A DNA stretch of 12,266 nt, taken from contig CAWUZD010000018.1 of the NCBI GenBank assembly GCA_963926925.1, forward strand, positions 1-12,266, read 5' to 3'. Shown in pieces: positions 6,593 to 12,266 of this stretch (positions are counted from its first letter, which is position 1; every line of letters starts with the position of its first letter). Below the pieces are notes generated by a model. It saw nothing but the letters and a program-made list of their open reading frames with translations. It was not told the origin of the DNA and did no database searches. Source of the stretch: Paralactobacillus_A sp963926925. Its GTDB lineage: Bacteria; Bacillota; Bacilli; Lactobacillales; Lactobacillaceae. The position numbers and the translations under genes were made by a program.

Positions 6593-7939
6593 TTATGCTA
6601 ATGCACCAAGTGGATCCCAAGGTTTCAAAATCGTTGGGTTGTTGTATTCTTGGTCACGAATTTGTAATGCTTCGCTAGAAAGGTACTTCTTATTGATTAC
6701 CAATTGGTAAACATATTCATCGAACCATTCATCACTCATTACAAAGTAACCATCTTTACCAACTTTTTCACCCCATGAATTTTCAACCTTCCATTTAATT
6801 GGTTGACCATCGTCATCCAAATCAACACCGGTGAACACCATAGCATGAGTCATCATTGATTCACCATATTCAAGGCGTTCAGCTTTAGTCATGTTCAAGT
6901 TGATATTGAAAAGATCCTCACGATTGTAAATGTGTGGGTCTAAGATGCCAATCTTCCGATCAGAATCTTTAACAACATCACAGCCAAACCAAACTGGATG
7001 ACCATCTTGTAATTGCTTGATGGCTAACTTCTTAAATTCATGTAACCGCAAATTTAAGTGCCGAACTTGGCGGCCACCAACCACATTACCTAACATATCA
7101 ACGGTGTAAACATGATTGTAAGGTTTATCCTTAGTTGGTGCATTAATAATTGAAACATAATCATCAAGATTCCAGTCAAGATACTTATTGAAGAAACCCT
7201 TTGGTGTTAAGTCTTGATCAATGTGATAATTATCATCCTTATCACGATATTCAAAGTTAAACTTAACTGGCGGTTCACCTAATGCATAAACCAAGATGCG
7301 GTAATCTTCATTAAGCATCTTATGCTGAGCATCATCAATGGCCTTTTCATCAGCTTTATCAGCAACCAATTGCCGTAAAATAAGCGCATCCTTCCGTAAT
7401 TTATAATTAAATGTAGTATTTAATTCATTAGAAGTACTGCTGTTATATGTTTCGGGCATCGCATATTTTGGTACAATGCCATACTTAGCAATCAATGCAC
7501 ATAACATATCCCATTGTCCACCATCTTGTTGTGGTGTTGCCAAAAGGAATTGCACACGCCGATCATCAATTGGTTGGCTCGCCGTTCTTAAAATGTTTTG
7601 GTAGAAATAATTAGCCCGTTCAAATTTATCCCAGAAGTATGGATAAGTTTGTGATAATTCAAAATCATCTTTTAAGTTGTACTTCTTTTGAAGAGCATGC
7701 CGCATCACATTTAAGCCAGCAAATAACCAGCAACGCCCAGATTTTTTCTGATCAGCAACTTTACCACTATCAAGTTCTAATGAAAATACTTGATTCATGG
7801 CAACTTTTGAACTAATCGTTTCACTAGTAGCATTAATGCCGTTGTTAGCAACTGCCCGCATTAATACATCATTATTAGCAAATTTTTGATAATCTGCTTC
7901 ATACTTATGCAGATTCTTTTCAGAAATTTTGCGACTCAT
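6593..7939 (-). CDS. pepC: Aminopeptidase C (bleomycin hydrolase family, C1B cysteine peptidase)
   Basis: Cytosolic cysteine peptidase that removes N-terminal residues from peptides, normally as a hexameric barrel. It has 448 residues, as usual for PepC. The papain-type catalytic set is visible: Gln64 and Cys70 in DQKKSGRCWLFAGLN, His365 in MTHAMVFTG, and Asn387 in WKVENSWG. The C-terminus ends PWDPLGALA, the tail that reaches into the active site in PepC and bleomycin hydrolase and restricts it to aminopeptidase action. GGGGAGG lies 10 nt before the ATG at 7939. It follows a C1B paralogue by 27 bp and is probably co-transcribed with it, with the terminator at 6553-6584. It may contribute to use of peptides made by PepO. 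Confidence 0.93.
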   Translation of the reverse strand: MSRKISEKNLHKYEADYQKFANNDVLMRAVANNGINATSETISSKVAMNQVFSLELDSGKVADQKKSGRCWLFAGLNVMRHALQKKYNLKDDFELSQTYPYFWDKFERANYFYQNILRTASQPIDDRRVQFLLATPQQDGGQWDMLCALIAKYGIVPKYAMPETYNSSTSNELNTTFNYKLRKDALILRQLVADKADEKAIDDAQHKMLNEDYRILVYALGEPPVKFNFEYRDKDDNYHIDQDLTPKGFFNKYLDWNLDDYVSIINAPTKDKPYNHVYTVDMLGNVVGGRQVRHLNLRLHEFKKLAIKQLQDGHPVWFGCDVVKDSDRKIGILDPHIYNREDLFNINLNMTKAERLEYGESMMTHAMVFTGVDLDDDGQPIKWKVENSWGEKVGKDGYFVMSDEWFDEYVYQLVINKKYLSSEALQIRDQEYNNPTILKPWDPLGALA

Positions 7940-7966
7940 GCCAATAAACCTCCCCTTAACTCACAA

Positions 7967-9289
7967 TTAATGTAATACATCCCAAATTGGTAAACTAATT
8001 GGTTCTTTCCGTAATGCTTGTTTAGCAGCATCATTAAGGTATTCTTTCTTAACAATGATTTCATAAACATAGTTATCAAACCAACCATCGTCAGCTTTAA
8101 AGTAGCCCTTATCGCCAACTTCATCGCCCCAAGAGTTTTCAACCTTCCACTTAGTTGGTTTACCATCAACCAAATCAACACCAAGTAATGTCATGGCATG
8201 TGATAATTGGGCTTGTTGGGTATCAAACCGTTGGCCTTGTGTCATTGATAAATCAATATCAAATAATTCTTCACGCTTGTACAAGTCACGCATTAAGTAA
8301 CCGTTCTTACGATCAGAATCAGCTAGTACATCATTACCAAACCAAACTGGTTGACCATCTTGTAATTGTTTAATCGCAATTTGTTTAAATTGATCATGAT
8401 CAACATTCAAGATTGTCATTGGATGACCATCTACAACGGTATTTTCACCAGGTAAGGTATACAATTGATTGTATTTCTTACTATCTTGGCTAATACTTGC
8501 TAAGCAAATATAATCATCTAAGTTCCAGCCGACATACTTCTTGTAGAATTCAACTGGTGTCAAATCACGGTCAATATGATACTTACCATCGTCATCACGG
8601 TATTCAAAGTCAAACTTATCAACTGGTTTGCCAAAGGCCATGACACAAATCCGGTAGTTTTCACTCATCATCTTGTCCTTGATTTCATCAAGTTCATCTT
8701 GTGGTGTTCCTTCAACAATCGCATGTCTTAAAATACCAGCATCACGCCGTAATTTAGTATGAATTAATGCTGTAAAATCATCAGTATTGCTACTGTTGAA
8801 TGTTTCGGGCATTACATACTTTGGCACAACACCGTACTTTTCAATCAAAGCAGCAGCATTATCCCATTGCCCACCATCATCATCTGGTAATTGTAAGTAG
8901 TAACTTAATTCACGATCATCAGTTGCTTCATCAGCTGTCTTCAAAACACATTCATAGAAAAAGTTAGCCTTTTCTAACCGATCCCAGAATGAAATATAAT
9001 TTTGTGATAATTCAAAGTCCTTAATATGGAACTTCTTGCTAATGTCATAACGCATGGTGTTCAATGTGGCAAAATCCCAGCACCGGCCAGATTTCTTTTG
9101 GTTAGTAACCTTGCCACCATCCATGGCATCAGAATAAACAGGATGAATAGTTGGAATAACATTTTCACTTTCAGTTGCTTTGTTAATCCCATTGTTCATC
9201 ACTGCCCGTTGTAAAGCCCGTGCATGGGGATTACTTGCTAAATTTTGACGATATGTCGCAATTTCTTTTTCAGTAATAATACGATCCAT
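7967..9289 (-). CDS. C1B cysteine peptidase paralogue, PepE/PepG-like endopeptidase candidate
   Basis: A 440-residue homologue of the adjacent PepC with the same catalytic layout: Gln64 and Cys70 in NQKKSGRCWDFATLN, His364 in LSHAMTLLG, and Asn385 in WKVENSWGDE. It differs at the C-terminus, ending LPIWDVLH, so the last residues corresponding to MGALA or LGALA are absent. In L. lactis PepC, removal of the terminal residues is known to turn the aminopeptidase into an oligopeptidase, and the lactobacillar paralogues PepE and PepG act as endopeptidases; by analogy this enzyme is likely an endopeptidase. The residue after Cys-Trp is Asp (CWDFA) where PepC usually has a hydrophobic residue. AAAGGAG is 10 nt upstream of ATG 9289. 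It is the first gene of a two-gene unit and has a cre-like site upstream. Confidence 0.88.
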   Translation of the reverse strand: MDRIITEKEIATYRQNLASNPHARALQRAVMNNGINKATESENVIPTIHPVYSDAMDGGKVTNQKKSGRCWDFATLNTMRYDISKKFHIKDFELSQNYISFWDRLEKANFFYECVLKTADEATDDRELSYYLQLPDDDGGQWDNAAALIEKYGVVPKYVMPETFNSSNTDDFTALIHTKLRRDAGILRHAIVEGTPQDELDEIKDKMMSENYRICVMAFGKPVDKFDFEYRDDDGKYHIDRDLTPVEFYKKYVGWNLDDYICLASISQDSKKYNQLYTLPGENTVVDGHPMTILNVDHDQFKQIAIKQLQDGQPVWFGNDVLADSDRKNGYLMRDLYKREELFDIDLSMTQGQRFDTQQAQLSHAMTLLGVDLVDGKPTKWKVENSWGDEVGDKGYFKADDGWFDNYVYEIIVKKEYLNDAAKQALRKEPISLPIWDVLH

Positions 9290-9342
9290 TCCTTGCCCAC
9301 TCCTTTACTCTTCTCTAAGTTCATCTCCAATGTATCACGAAC

Positions 9343-9356
9343 TGAAAACGTTTTAA
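9343..9356. promoter_or_regulatory. cre-like CcpA operator between divergent genes
   Basis: Read on the minus strand, TTAAAACGTTTTCA matches TGWNANCGNTNWCA at all but the second base, with an inner palindrome AAAACGTTTT. It lies about 55 nt upstream of the C1B paralogue start and about 20 nt upstream of the proposed -35 of the plus-strand small gene, so it could affect both. I could not identify a convincing -35/-10 pair for the peptidase unit. Confidence 0.5.
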
Positions 9357-9376
9357 AATAAAGTGAATCGTTCAAG

Positions 9377-9405
9377 TTGCTTTATTGTCATTAACTTTCG
9401 ATAAT
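9377..9405 (+). promoter_or_regulatory. Possible promoter of the small membrane protein gene
   Basis: TTGCTT (9377-9382), 17 nt, GATAAT (9400-9405). An alternative in the same stretch is TTGTCA with TATAGT, but its spacing is too short. It would give a leader of roughly 25 nt. Confidence 0.4.
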
Positions 9406-9435
9406 ATAGTTATGTTTGGTAAAGGAGTAAGTAAA

Positions 9436-9612
9436 ATGTGGTGGTTTATCCTAATTTTGGCAATGCTATTTGGTGGCATTTGGATTTTCAAATTACTATT
9501 TGATTTTTGTATCTATGCAGTTGTATTTATCGGTGCGGTTATTTATGGCGTAATTTATCTAAGTATCATTATTATTCGGAATATTATTAATGCTATTAAA
9601 AGAAGAAATTAA
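9436..9612 (+). CDS. Small two-segment membrane protein, unknown function
   Basis: The only plus-strand gene. The start at 9436 is chosen because AAAGGAG lies 8 nt upstream; the in-frame ATG at 9385 has no ribosome binding site and lies in the promoter region. The 58-residue product is almost entirely hydrophobic, with two probable membrane segments (about 2-23 and 25-48, rich in I, F, L, W and V) and a basic end, NAIKRRN, likely to stay in the cytosol. A clear terminator follows it directly. I do not recognise a family. Short proteins like this may act as stress-linked membrane proteins, transporter regulators or type I toxins; no antitoxin RNA is evident. A good ribosome binding site and terminator make it a credible gene. 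Confidence 0.65.
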   Translation: MWWFILILAMLFGGIWIFKLLFDFCIYAVVFIGAVIYGVIYLSIIIIRNIINAIKRRN

Positions 9613-9615
9613 AAC

Positions 9616-9650
9616 AAAAAGGACTTGTTGCATTGCAACAAGTCCTTCAC
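9616..9650. terminator. Bidirectional terminator between convergent small genes
   Basis: AAGGACTTGTTGCA (9619-9632) is perfectly complementary to TGCAACAAGTCCTT (9634-9647). A T-rich tract follows on both strands, stronger on the minus strand (TTTTTGTTTT). It serves the plus-strand gene ending at 9612 and the minus-strand gene ending at 9670. Confidence 0.9.
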
Positions 9651-9669
9651 TTTTATTTCATTAAATTAA

Positions 9670-9891
9670 TTAGATAGCTTTGTAGAAGCCCTTTTCTGCT
9701 TCAACTACAAAGTCACCTTTCTTGTCCATTTCTGCGTTAATTTCATGAGTAACTGGATTAGCGTATGAAACTACCATACCATCGACATTGTTATAGATGT
9801 CATGTGGTGCGAAATGAGCTTGAATTTCATTGATGGTTGCACCACCATTTTCTTTAATGAAATTAAAGATTTCATTATTTAATGTTGTCAT
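9670..9891 (-). CDS. Small hypothetical protein with possible winged-helix N-terminus
   Basis: A 73-residue soluble, acidic protein. The N-terminal half, NEIFNFIKENGGATINEIQAH (about 5-26), has the spacing of the first helices of a winged-helix fold: a helix, a Gly-Gly turn, then a short helix after 'ATINEI'. The C-terminal half, VTHEINAEMDKKGDFVVEAEKGFYKAI, could supply beta strands of a wing. I do not recognise a named family, and DNA binding is inference from shape only; no basic recognition helix is obvious. AGGAGG lies 11 nt before the ATG, and a promoter and terminator are present, so it is monocistronic. It sits next to the CRISPR array on the same strand but is separated from it by a terminator, so no functional link is implied. 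Confidence 0.7.
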   Translation of the reverse strand: MTTLNNEIFNFIKENGGATINEIQAHFAPHDIYNNVDGMVVSYANPVTHEINAEMDKKGDFVVEAEKGFYKAI

Positions 9892-9932
9892 TTTCTTATC
9901 ACCCTCCTACTTCAATTCAATTTACAATTCTT

Positions 9933-9960
9933 ATTGTAGTGCATTCGTACGGATATGTAA
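9933..9960 (-). promoter_or_regulatory. Promoter of the 73-residue protein gene
   Basis: TTACAT (9960-9955), 16 nt, TACAAT (9938-9933), about 42 nt upstream of the ATG at 9891. Confidence 0.5.
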
Positions 9961-9990
9961 CTAAATATGCTCAAGGTGGAAATTGGAGGA

Positions 9991-10025
9991 TAAAAATAAC
10001 TCACTATTAATTAATAATAGTGAGT
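9991..10025 (-). terminator. Hairpin ending the CRISPR array transcript
   Basis: On the minus strand ACTCACTATTA (10025-10015) pairs perfectly with TAATAGTGAGT (10009-9999) around a five-base loop, followed by TATTTTTA. The 5' arm is the 3' part of the degenerate terminal repeat, so the last repeat and the terminator are fused. The stem is AT-rich, so strength is uncertain. Confidence 0.65.
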
Positions 10026-10116
10026 CTTGCAGTTCAGAACGTACGAAAACTGTTAGCAAGTGCTTCTTGCTTGGCGTAAAGTTGTATTGATGTCGAAATT
10101 CAGAACATACGAAAAC
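10015..10116 (-). CRISPR. Minimal type II-A CRISPR array: two repeats, one spacer
   Basis: Repeat 1 is 10116-10081 (36 nt), starting GTTTTCGTATGTTCTGAA and ending ATACAAC. The spacer is 10080-10051 (30 nt, the usual II-A size). The terminal repeat is 10050-10015; its first 18 nt match repeat 1 with one change (GTTTTCGTACGTTCTGAA), and its second half is degenerate, as is common for terminal repeats. The repeat has the same frame as the S. thermophilus CRISPR1 repeat (GTTTT-x-GTA at the start, ATTT in the middle, TACAAC at the end). The array is on the same strand as the cas genes and directly downstream of csn2, the canonical II-A position. With a single spacer it cannot be detected by repeat count alone. 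The tracrRNA is not seen in the window. Confidence 0.8.
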
Positions 10117-10147
10117 CGCAAATTATTTTAAATTAAGATTTTCGTCC
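10117..10147 (-). promoter_or_regulatory. CRISPR leader with leader-end anchor
   Basis: The 31 bases between the csn2 stop and repeat 1 are AT-rich and end ATTTGCG right at the repeat boundary. Type II-A leaders commonly end with ATTTGAG at this junction, the element read by Cas1-Cas2 during spacer integration, so this is a one-base variant. The leader is short; any promoter for the array may lie inside csn2. Confidence 0.6.
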
Positions 10148-11125
10148 CTAAAGAATCTCTTCCAACGTTTTTAATAGTAACATATCTTCATTATTTAAAT
10201 AAAGATTATTAGCATTACCAACACAATTAATAACTCTATAAAAAGATTTTACTAATTGTTGATCTGATAAATTAAATTCATAAGGATAATGAAGTATTAA
10301 TGAACGCTTTAACATCCAAAATGCTGGTAATTGTTCTATAAAATCACCTAAATAAATTGTTCTTTCAATATCTTCGGTGGTCATATTAAACTCAGGAATT
10401 TCATCAAGAATTATGAAAACTTTTAATAAATCAGTATCTTCAGCAATTTCGCGTAATTGTGAAATAAAATCATTTATTTCTTCGTCACTTGCAAATATTT
10501 GTTTTAAATTAGTTAAAAATAACCAATATGGATGGTTAGTAATTTGTAAAGTTACTTTTAATAAATTCAAAAACAGGTGAATAATTTGTTGTGATTGTGC
10601 CATATTAACTGGAATATTATCATTATCATCACTTTCATTAAAAGAAAGTAAAAGATTATTTTTAATCAAATTTTCATAAGATAATAATGATAATTCTGCA
10701 ATTAAATGTTTTTTATTATCTAAATTATTAATTTTATCTTGAATAACATTTTCAAGATTAATCAACATATCGTTTAATTGTGTAATGGTCTTTTGAATAA
10801 TAAAATCATCATCTAATGATTTTAAATAATTCATCAATAAAGAATTCTTATTTAATGTTAGTTCATTAGTTAATTCAGTTAAGGATGTAATCAATTTAAA
10901 ATTAATATTACGATGATTAATTACTTTATCATCACAAAAAATATTAATGCCATCATTGCTATAATAATTTTCTTCCAATTCGGACAAACTTTTTCCTGAT
11001 TTTTCACGATTAATAGTTGCCAATAATTGTTGCTTAATCTTTCGATTAGGACCTACTAAAAAATTAAATGTATGTAAATCAAAATCAATAAAATGATTAT
11101 TAAAATATTCTAATTTAACTTCCAT
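10148..11125 (-). CDS. csn2: Csn2, large (CRISPR1-type) subfamily, type II-A adaptation protein
   Basis: Needed for spacer acquisition in type II-A systems; Csn2 proteins form a ring that binds free DNA ends and work with Cas1, Cas2 and Cas9. At 325 residues it belongs with the large Csn2 proteins (about 320-350 residues, as in S. thermophilus CRISPR1) rather than the 220-residue form. The N-terminus has a worn P-loop-like LVGPNRKIKQQLL (23-35). The middle is a long helical, Asn/Leu-rich region. At 199-245 PYWLFLTNLKQIF...VFIILDEIPEF resembles the conserved Csn2 core strand-helix-strand. About 80 further residues form the extension of the large class. The start overlaps the cas2 stop by one base, indicating translational coupling. 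It is strongly AT-rich. Sequence conservation in this family is low, so position and length contribute to the call. Confidence 0.85.
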   Translation of the reverse strand: MEVKLEYFNNHFIDFDLHTFNFLVGPNRKIKQQLLATINREKSGKSLSELEENYYSNDGINIFCDDKVINHRNINFKLITSLTELTNELTLNKNSLLMNYLKSLDDDFIIQKTITQLNDMLINLENVIQDKINNLDNKKHLIAELSLLSYENLIKNNLLLSFNESDDNDNIPVNMAQSQQIIHLFLNLLKVTLQITNHPYWLFLTNLKQIFASDEEINDFISQLREIAEDTDLLKVFIILDEIPEFNMTTEDIERTIYLGDFIEQLPAFWMLKRSLILHYPYEFNLSDQQLVKSFYRVINCVGNANNLYLNNEDMLLLKTLEEIL

Positions 11126-11448
11126 TAAATAATCACCATTTTCTTATTAGCAACAATTTCTTCTTGACGATTACGATCACCTATTAAAATTTTCATATCA
11201 CTATATTGTTTTTCACTAATATAAATTAAACGAACATCCCCATTTTCAGGAATAAATTTCTTAATAATCGATTCATATTTTTTACCAGCACGACGATTAG
11301 GTACCATGCGTTGATAAACTGAATATTGAAGCATCGTAAAGCCATTAGCAATTAACCCTTTACGAAAAATTCGATATTGTTTTTGCTCTTCAGTTGTTTC
11401 CGTTGGTAAATCAAACATACAAAATACTCTCATTCTTTCGTAACTCAT
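11125..11448 (-). CDS. cas2: Cas2, type II-A spacer-acquisition subunit
   Basis: Small homodimer that bridges two Cas1 dimers in the integrase complex. At 107 residues it has the usual length. MRVFCMFDLP (6-15) is the conserved first strand, with the metal-site Asp13; QYRIFRKGLIANGFTMLQYSVYQR (24-47) is the typical ferredoxin-like helix and strand, and GDVRLIYISEKQY is the later strand. It starts inside the cas1 stop (ATGA overlap, 4 bases) and its stop touches the csn2 start (1 base), so the three genes form a tight coupled set. No frame damage is seen. Confidence 0.95.
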   Translation of the reverse strand: MSYERMRVFCMFDLPTETTEEQKQYRIFRKGLIANGFTMLQYSVYQRMVPNRRAGKKYESIIKKFIPENGDVRLIYISEKQYSDMKILIGDRNRQEEIVANKKMVII

Positions 11449-12266
11449 CCCTTTACACCCTTTTCATTTGCATCAATAAAATCATTTAAATCAATCGTGT
11501 ATAAGCAATCTAAATCGTTATTATTCATTGCATAAATGAAATTATTAACATAAGTATCTATTATCTTATCCAAAGTTGTTAATTTACCATCATTAGTAAA
11601 CATTGGTTGATTAATAACATCAATGATCTTTAAACGTTTTTCATATGTAAGATGATCCATATCATCATCTAGTATTGCTTTATGCATCCAATAATCAATA
11701 ATTGGTCGAAATGGTTCCATTAAATCATCAACAAGATTAAATTGATTATATTCATTAGAATGAAATAATCCACGTGCCGTTACTAATCCTTCTGCTACAG
11801 TAATCCTTGCAATATAAGAACGAATAATTGTATAACCAAAATTCATAATCATATTTTCAATACAATCAAGATCACGTGAAAAGTCATTGCCATATAATGA
11901 ATTAAAGTAAACTTTAGCTACATGACCTTCACGATTAGTTGGATCACCTGGTTCAACTGCTTCTGCCAATGATTTCATTAACATTAACCGTTCTTCAGGA
12001 ACATTTAAATAACGAGCTAATGTGATTTGATTTTGCATTTTTTGATAAACTATTTGCTGCCATGCATGTGTTGTTAATTGTTCACTCCAAAGTAATTGTT
12101 CCCGAACTCGTTTAGCAGTACGATGGTATTGCCCATACTCAATAAAAATGCCAGCCGGTAAATATTTTTGATCACAAACAACTAGCATAATATGATTTTG
12201 TCCCAATTTTGCTAATAATCGCGTTGAAATCGTTGTATCTTGTCCTTCCAAAATAATGCTTTCAAT
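11445..12266 (-). CDS. cas1: Cas1, type II-A CRISPR integrase (N-terminus beyond window)
   Basis: Catalytic subunit of spacer integration. The frame stays open to the right edge. The TTG at 12251 is not the start, since IESII in frame upstream continues the usual N-terminal beta domain. The visible 273 residues lack about 35 at the N-terminus, including the family's opening strands. Three catalytic residues are present, counted from the right edge: Glu113 in NREGHVAKVYF, His169 in GLFHSNEYNQFNLVDD and Glu184 in LMEPFRP. Their spacing (56 and 15) matches the Glu-His-Glu/Asp triad of type II-A Cas1. The motif EAVEPGDPTNREGHVAK is characteristic of the II-A branch. cas9, and probably the tracrRNA, should lie to the right. 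Confidence 0.95.
   Translation of the reverse strand: MESIILEGQDTTISTRLLAKLGQNHIMLVVCDQKYLPAGIFIEYGQYHRTAKRVREQLLWSEQLTTHAWQQIVYQKMQNQITLARYLNVPEERLMLMKSLAEAVEPGDPTNREGHVAKVYFNSLYGNDFSRDLDCIENMIMNFGYTIIRSYIARITVAEGLVTARGLFHSNEYNQFNLVDDLMEPFRPIIDYWMHKAILDDDMDHLTYEKRLKIIDVINQPMFTNDGKLTTLDKIIDTYVNNFIYAMNNNDLDCLYTIDLNDFIDANEKGVKG

Noticed and set aside
7936..8184. 82-codon minus-strand frame across the junction of the two C1B peptidases
   Set aside because: It overlaps the coding region of the upstream peptidase in another frame; no ribosome binding site, and its product resembles no peptidase segment.
9941..9960. Short match to the CRISPR repeat (TTCGTACG) upstream of the array
   Set aside because: Only eight bases, in opposite orientation and built on the palindrome CGTACG; chance is sufficient, and it lies beyond the array terminator in the promoter of the next gene.
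10030..10080. Possible plus-strand tracrRNA, with the terminal repeat as anti-repeat followed by a nexus-like hairpin (AGCAAG-N5-CTTGCT)
   Set aside because: No terminator follows on the plus strand and the second repeat copy lies immediately downstream. The 36-30-36 spacing, leader-end motif and position after csn2 fit an array better. Still worth checking against the repeat once cas9 is available.
12249..12251. TTG at 12251 as the cas1 start
   Set aside because: The frame is open to the window edge, and the upstream codons continue the expected N-terminal beta domain of Cas1; about 35 residues would be missing otherwise.

Overview
The window comes from a low-GC Gram-positive bacterium, most likely a member of the Lactobacillaceae. 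The reasons are the SMK-box (SAM-III) leader in front of metK, a known Lactobacillales feature; the cytosolic peptidase set (PepO plus two PepC-type C1B peptidases); a type II-A CRISPR locus with a large Csn2; a CcpA-type cre-like site; and strong purine-rich ribosome binding sites with AT-rich spacers. I cannot name the species from this sequence. Apart from one 58-residue membrane protein, every gene reads on the minus strand.

Layout from left to right: (1) 1-467 is the N-terminal part of a secreted, Ser/Thr/Ala/Gln-rich surface protein that runs off the left edge. (2) 602-1930 is D-serine ammonia-lyase (dsdA) with its own terminator and a possible upstream operator. (3) 2185-2940 is a PnuC-family transporter; its promoter lies inside two matching near-palindromes 31 bp apart centre to centre. 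They resemble paired NrdR boxes, so the gene looks like the deoxynucleoside-type (PnuN) branch rather than a nicotinamide riboside importer. (4) 3148-4338 is metK, led by a complete SMK-box riboswitch with an obvious promoter. (5) 4519-6465 is pepO. (6) 6593-7939 and 7967-9289 are two tandem C1B cysteine peptidases, 27 bp apart and probably co-transcribed. Their active sites are intact, but their C-terminal tails differ in a way that predicts one aminopeptidase and one endopeptidase. (7) 9436-9612 (plus strand) is a small two-segment membrane protein, convergent on 9670-9891, a small hypothetical protein with a possible winged-helix N-terminus; the two share a bidirectional terminator. (8) 10148-12266 is the adaptation end of a type II-A CRISPR-Cas locus, with cas1 (cut by the right edge), cas2 and a large csn2 in overlapping translational order. 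It is followed directly by a minimal array at 10015-10116 with one intact 36-nt repeat, one 30-nt spacer and one half-degenerate terminal repeat that runs into a hairpin terminator. This array is absent from simple gene calls and is the most interesting item here.

Functionally, most of the window is housekeeping: amino-acid and peptide catabolism (dsdA, pepO, the pepC pair), SAM synthesis under translational riboswitch control, and nucleoside or vitamin uptake. Terminators after nearly every gene show that these are short, separately regulated units. The CRISPR segment is the accessory part. The cas9 and tracrRNA genes are not visible and should lie beyond the right edge.
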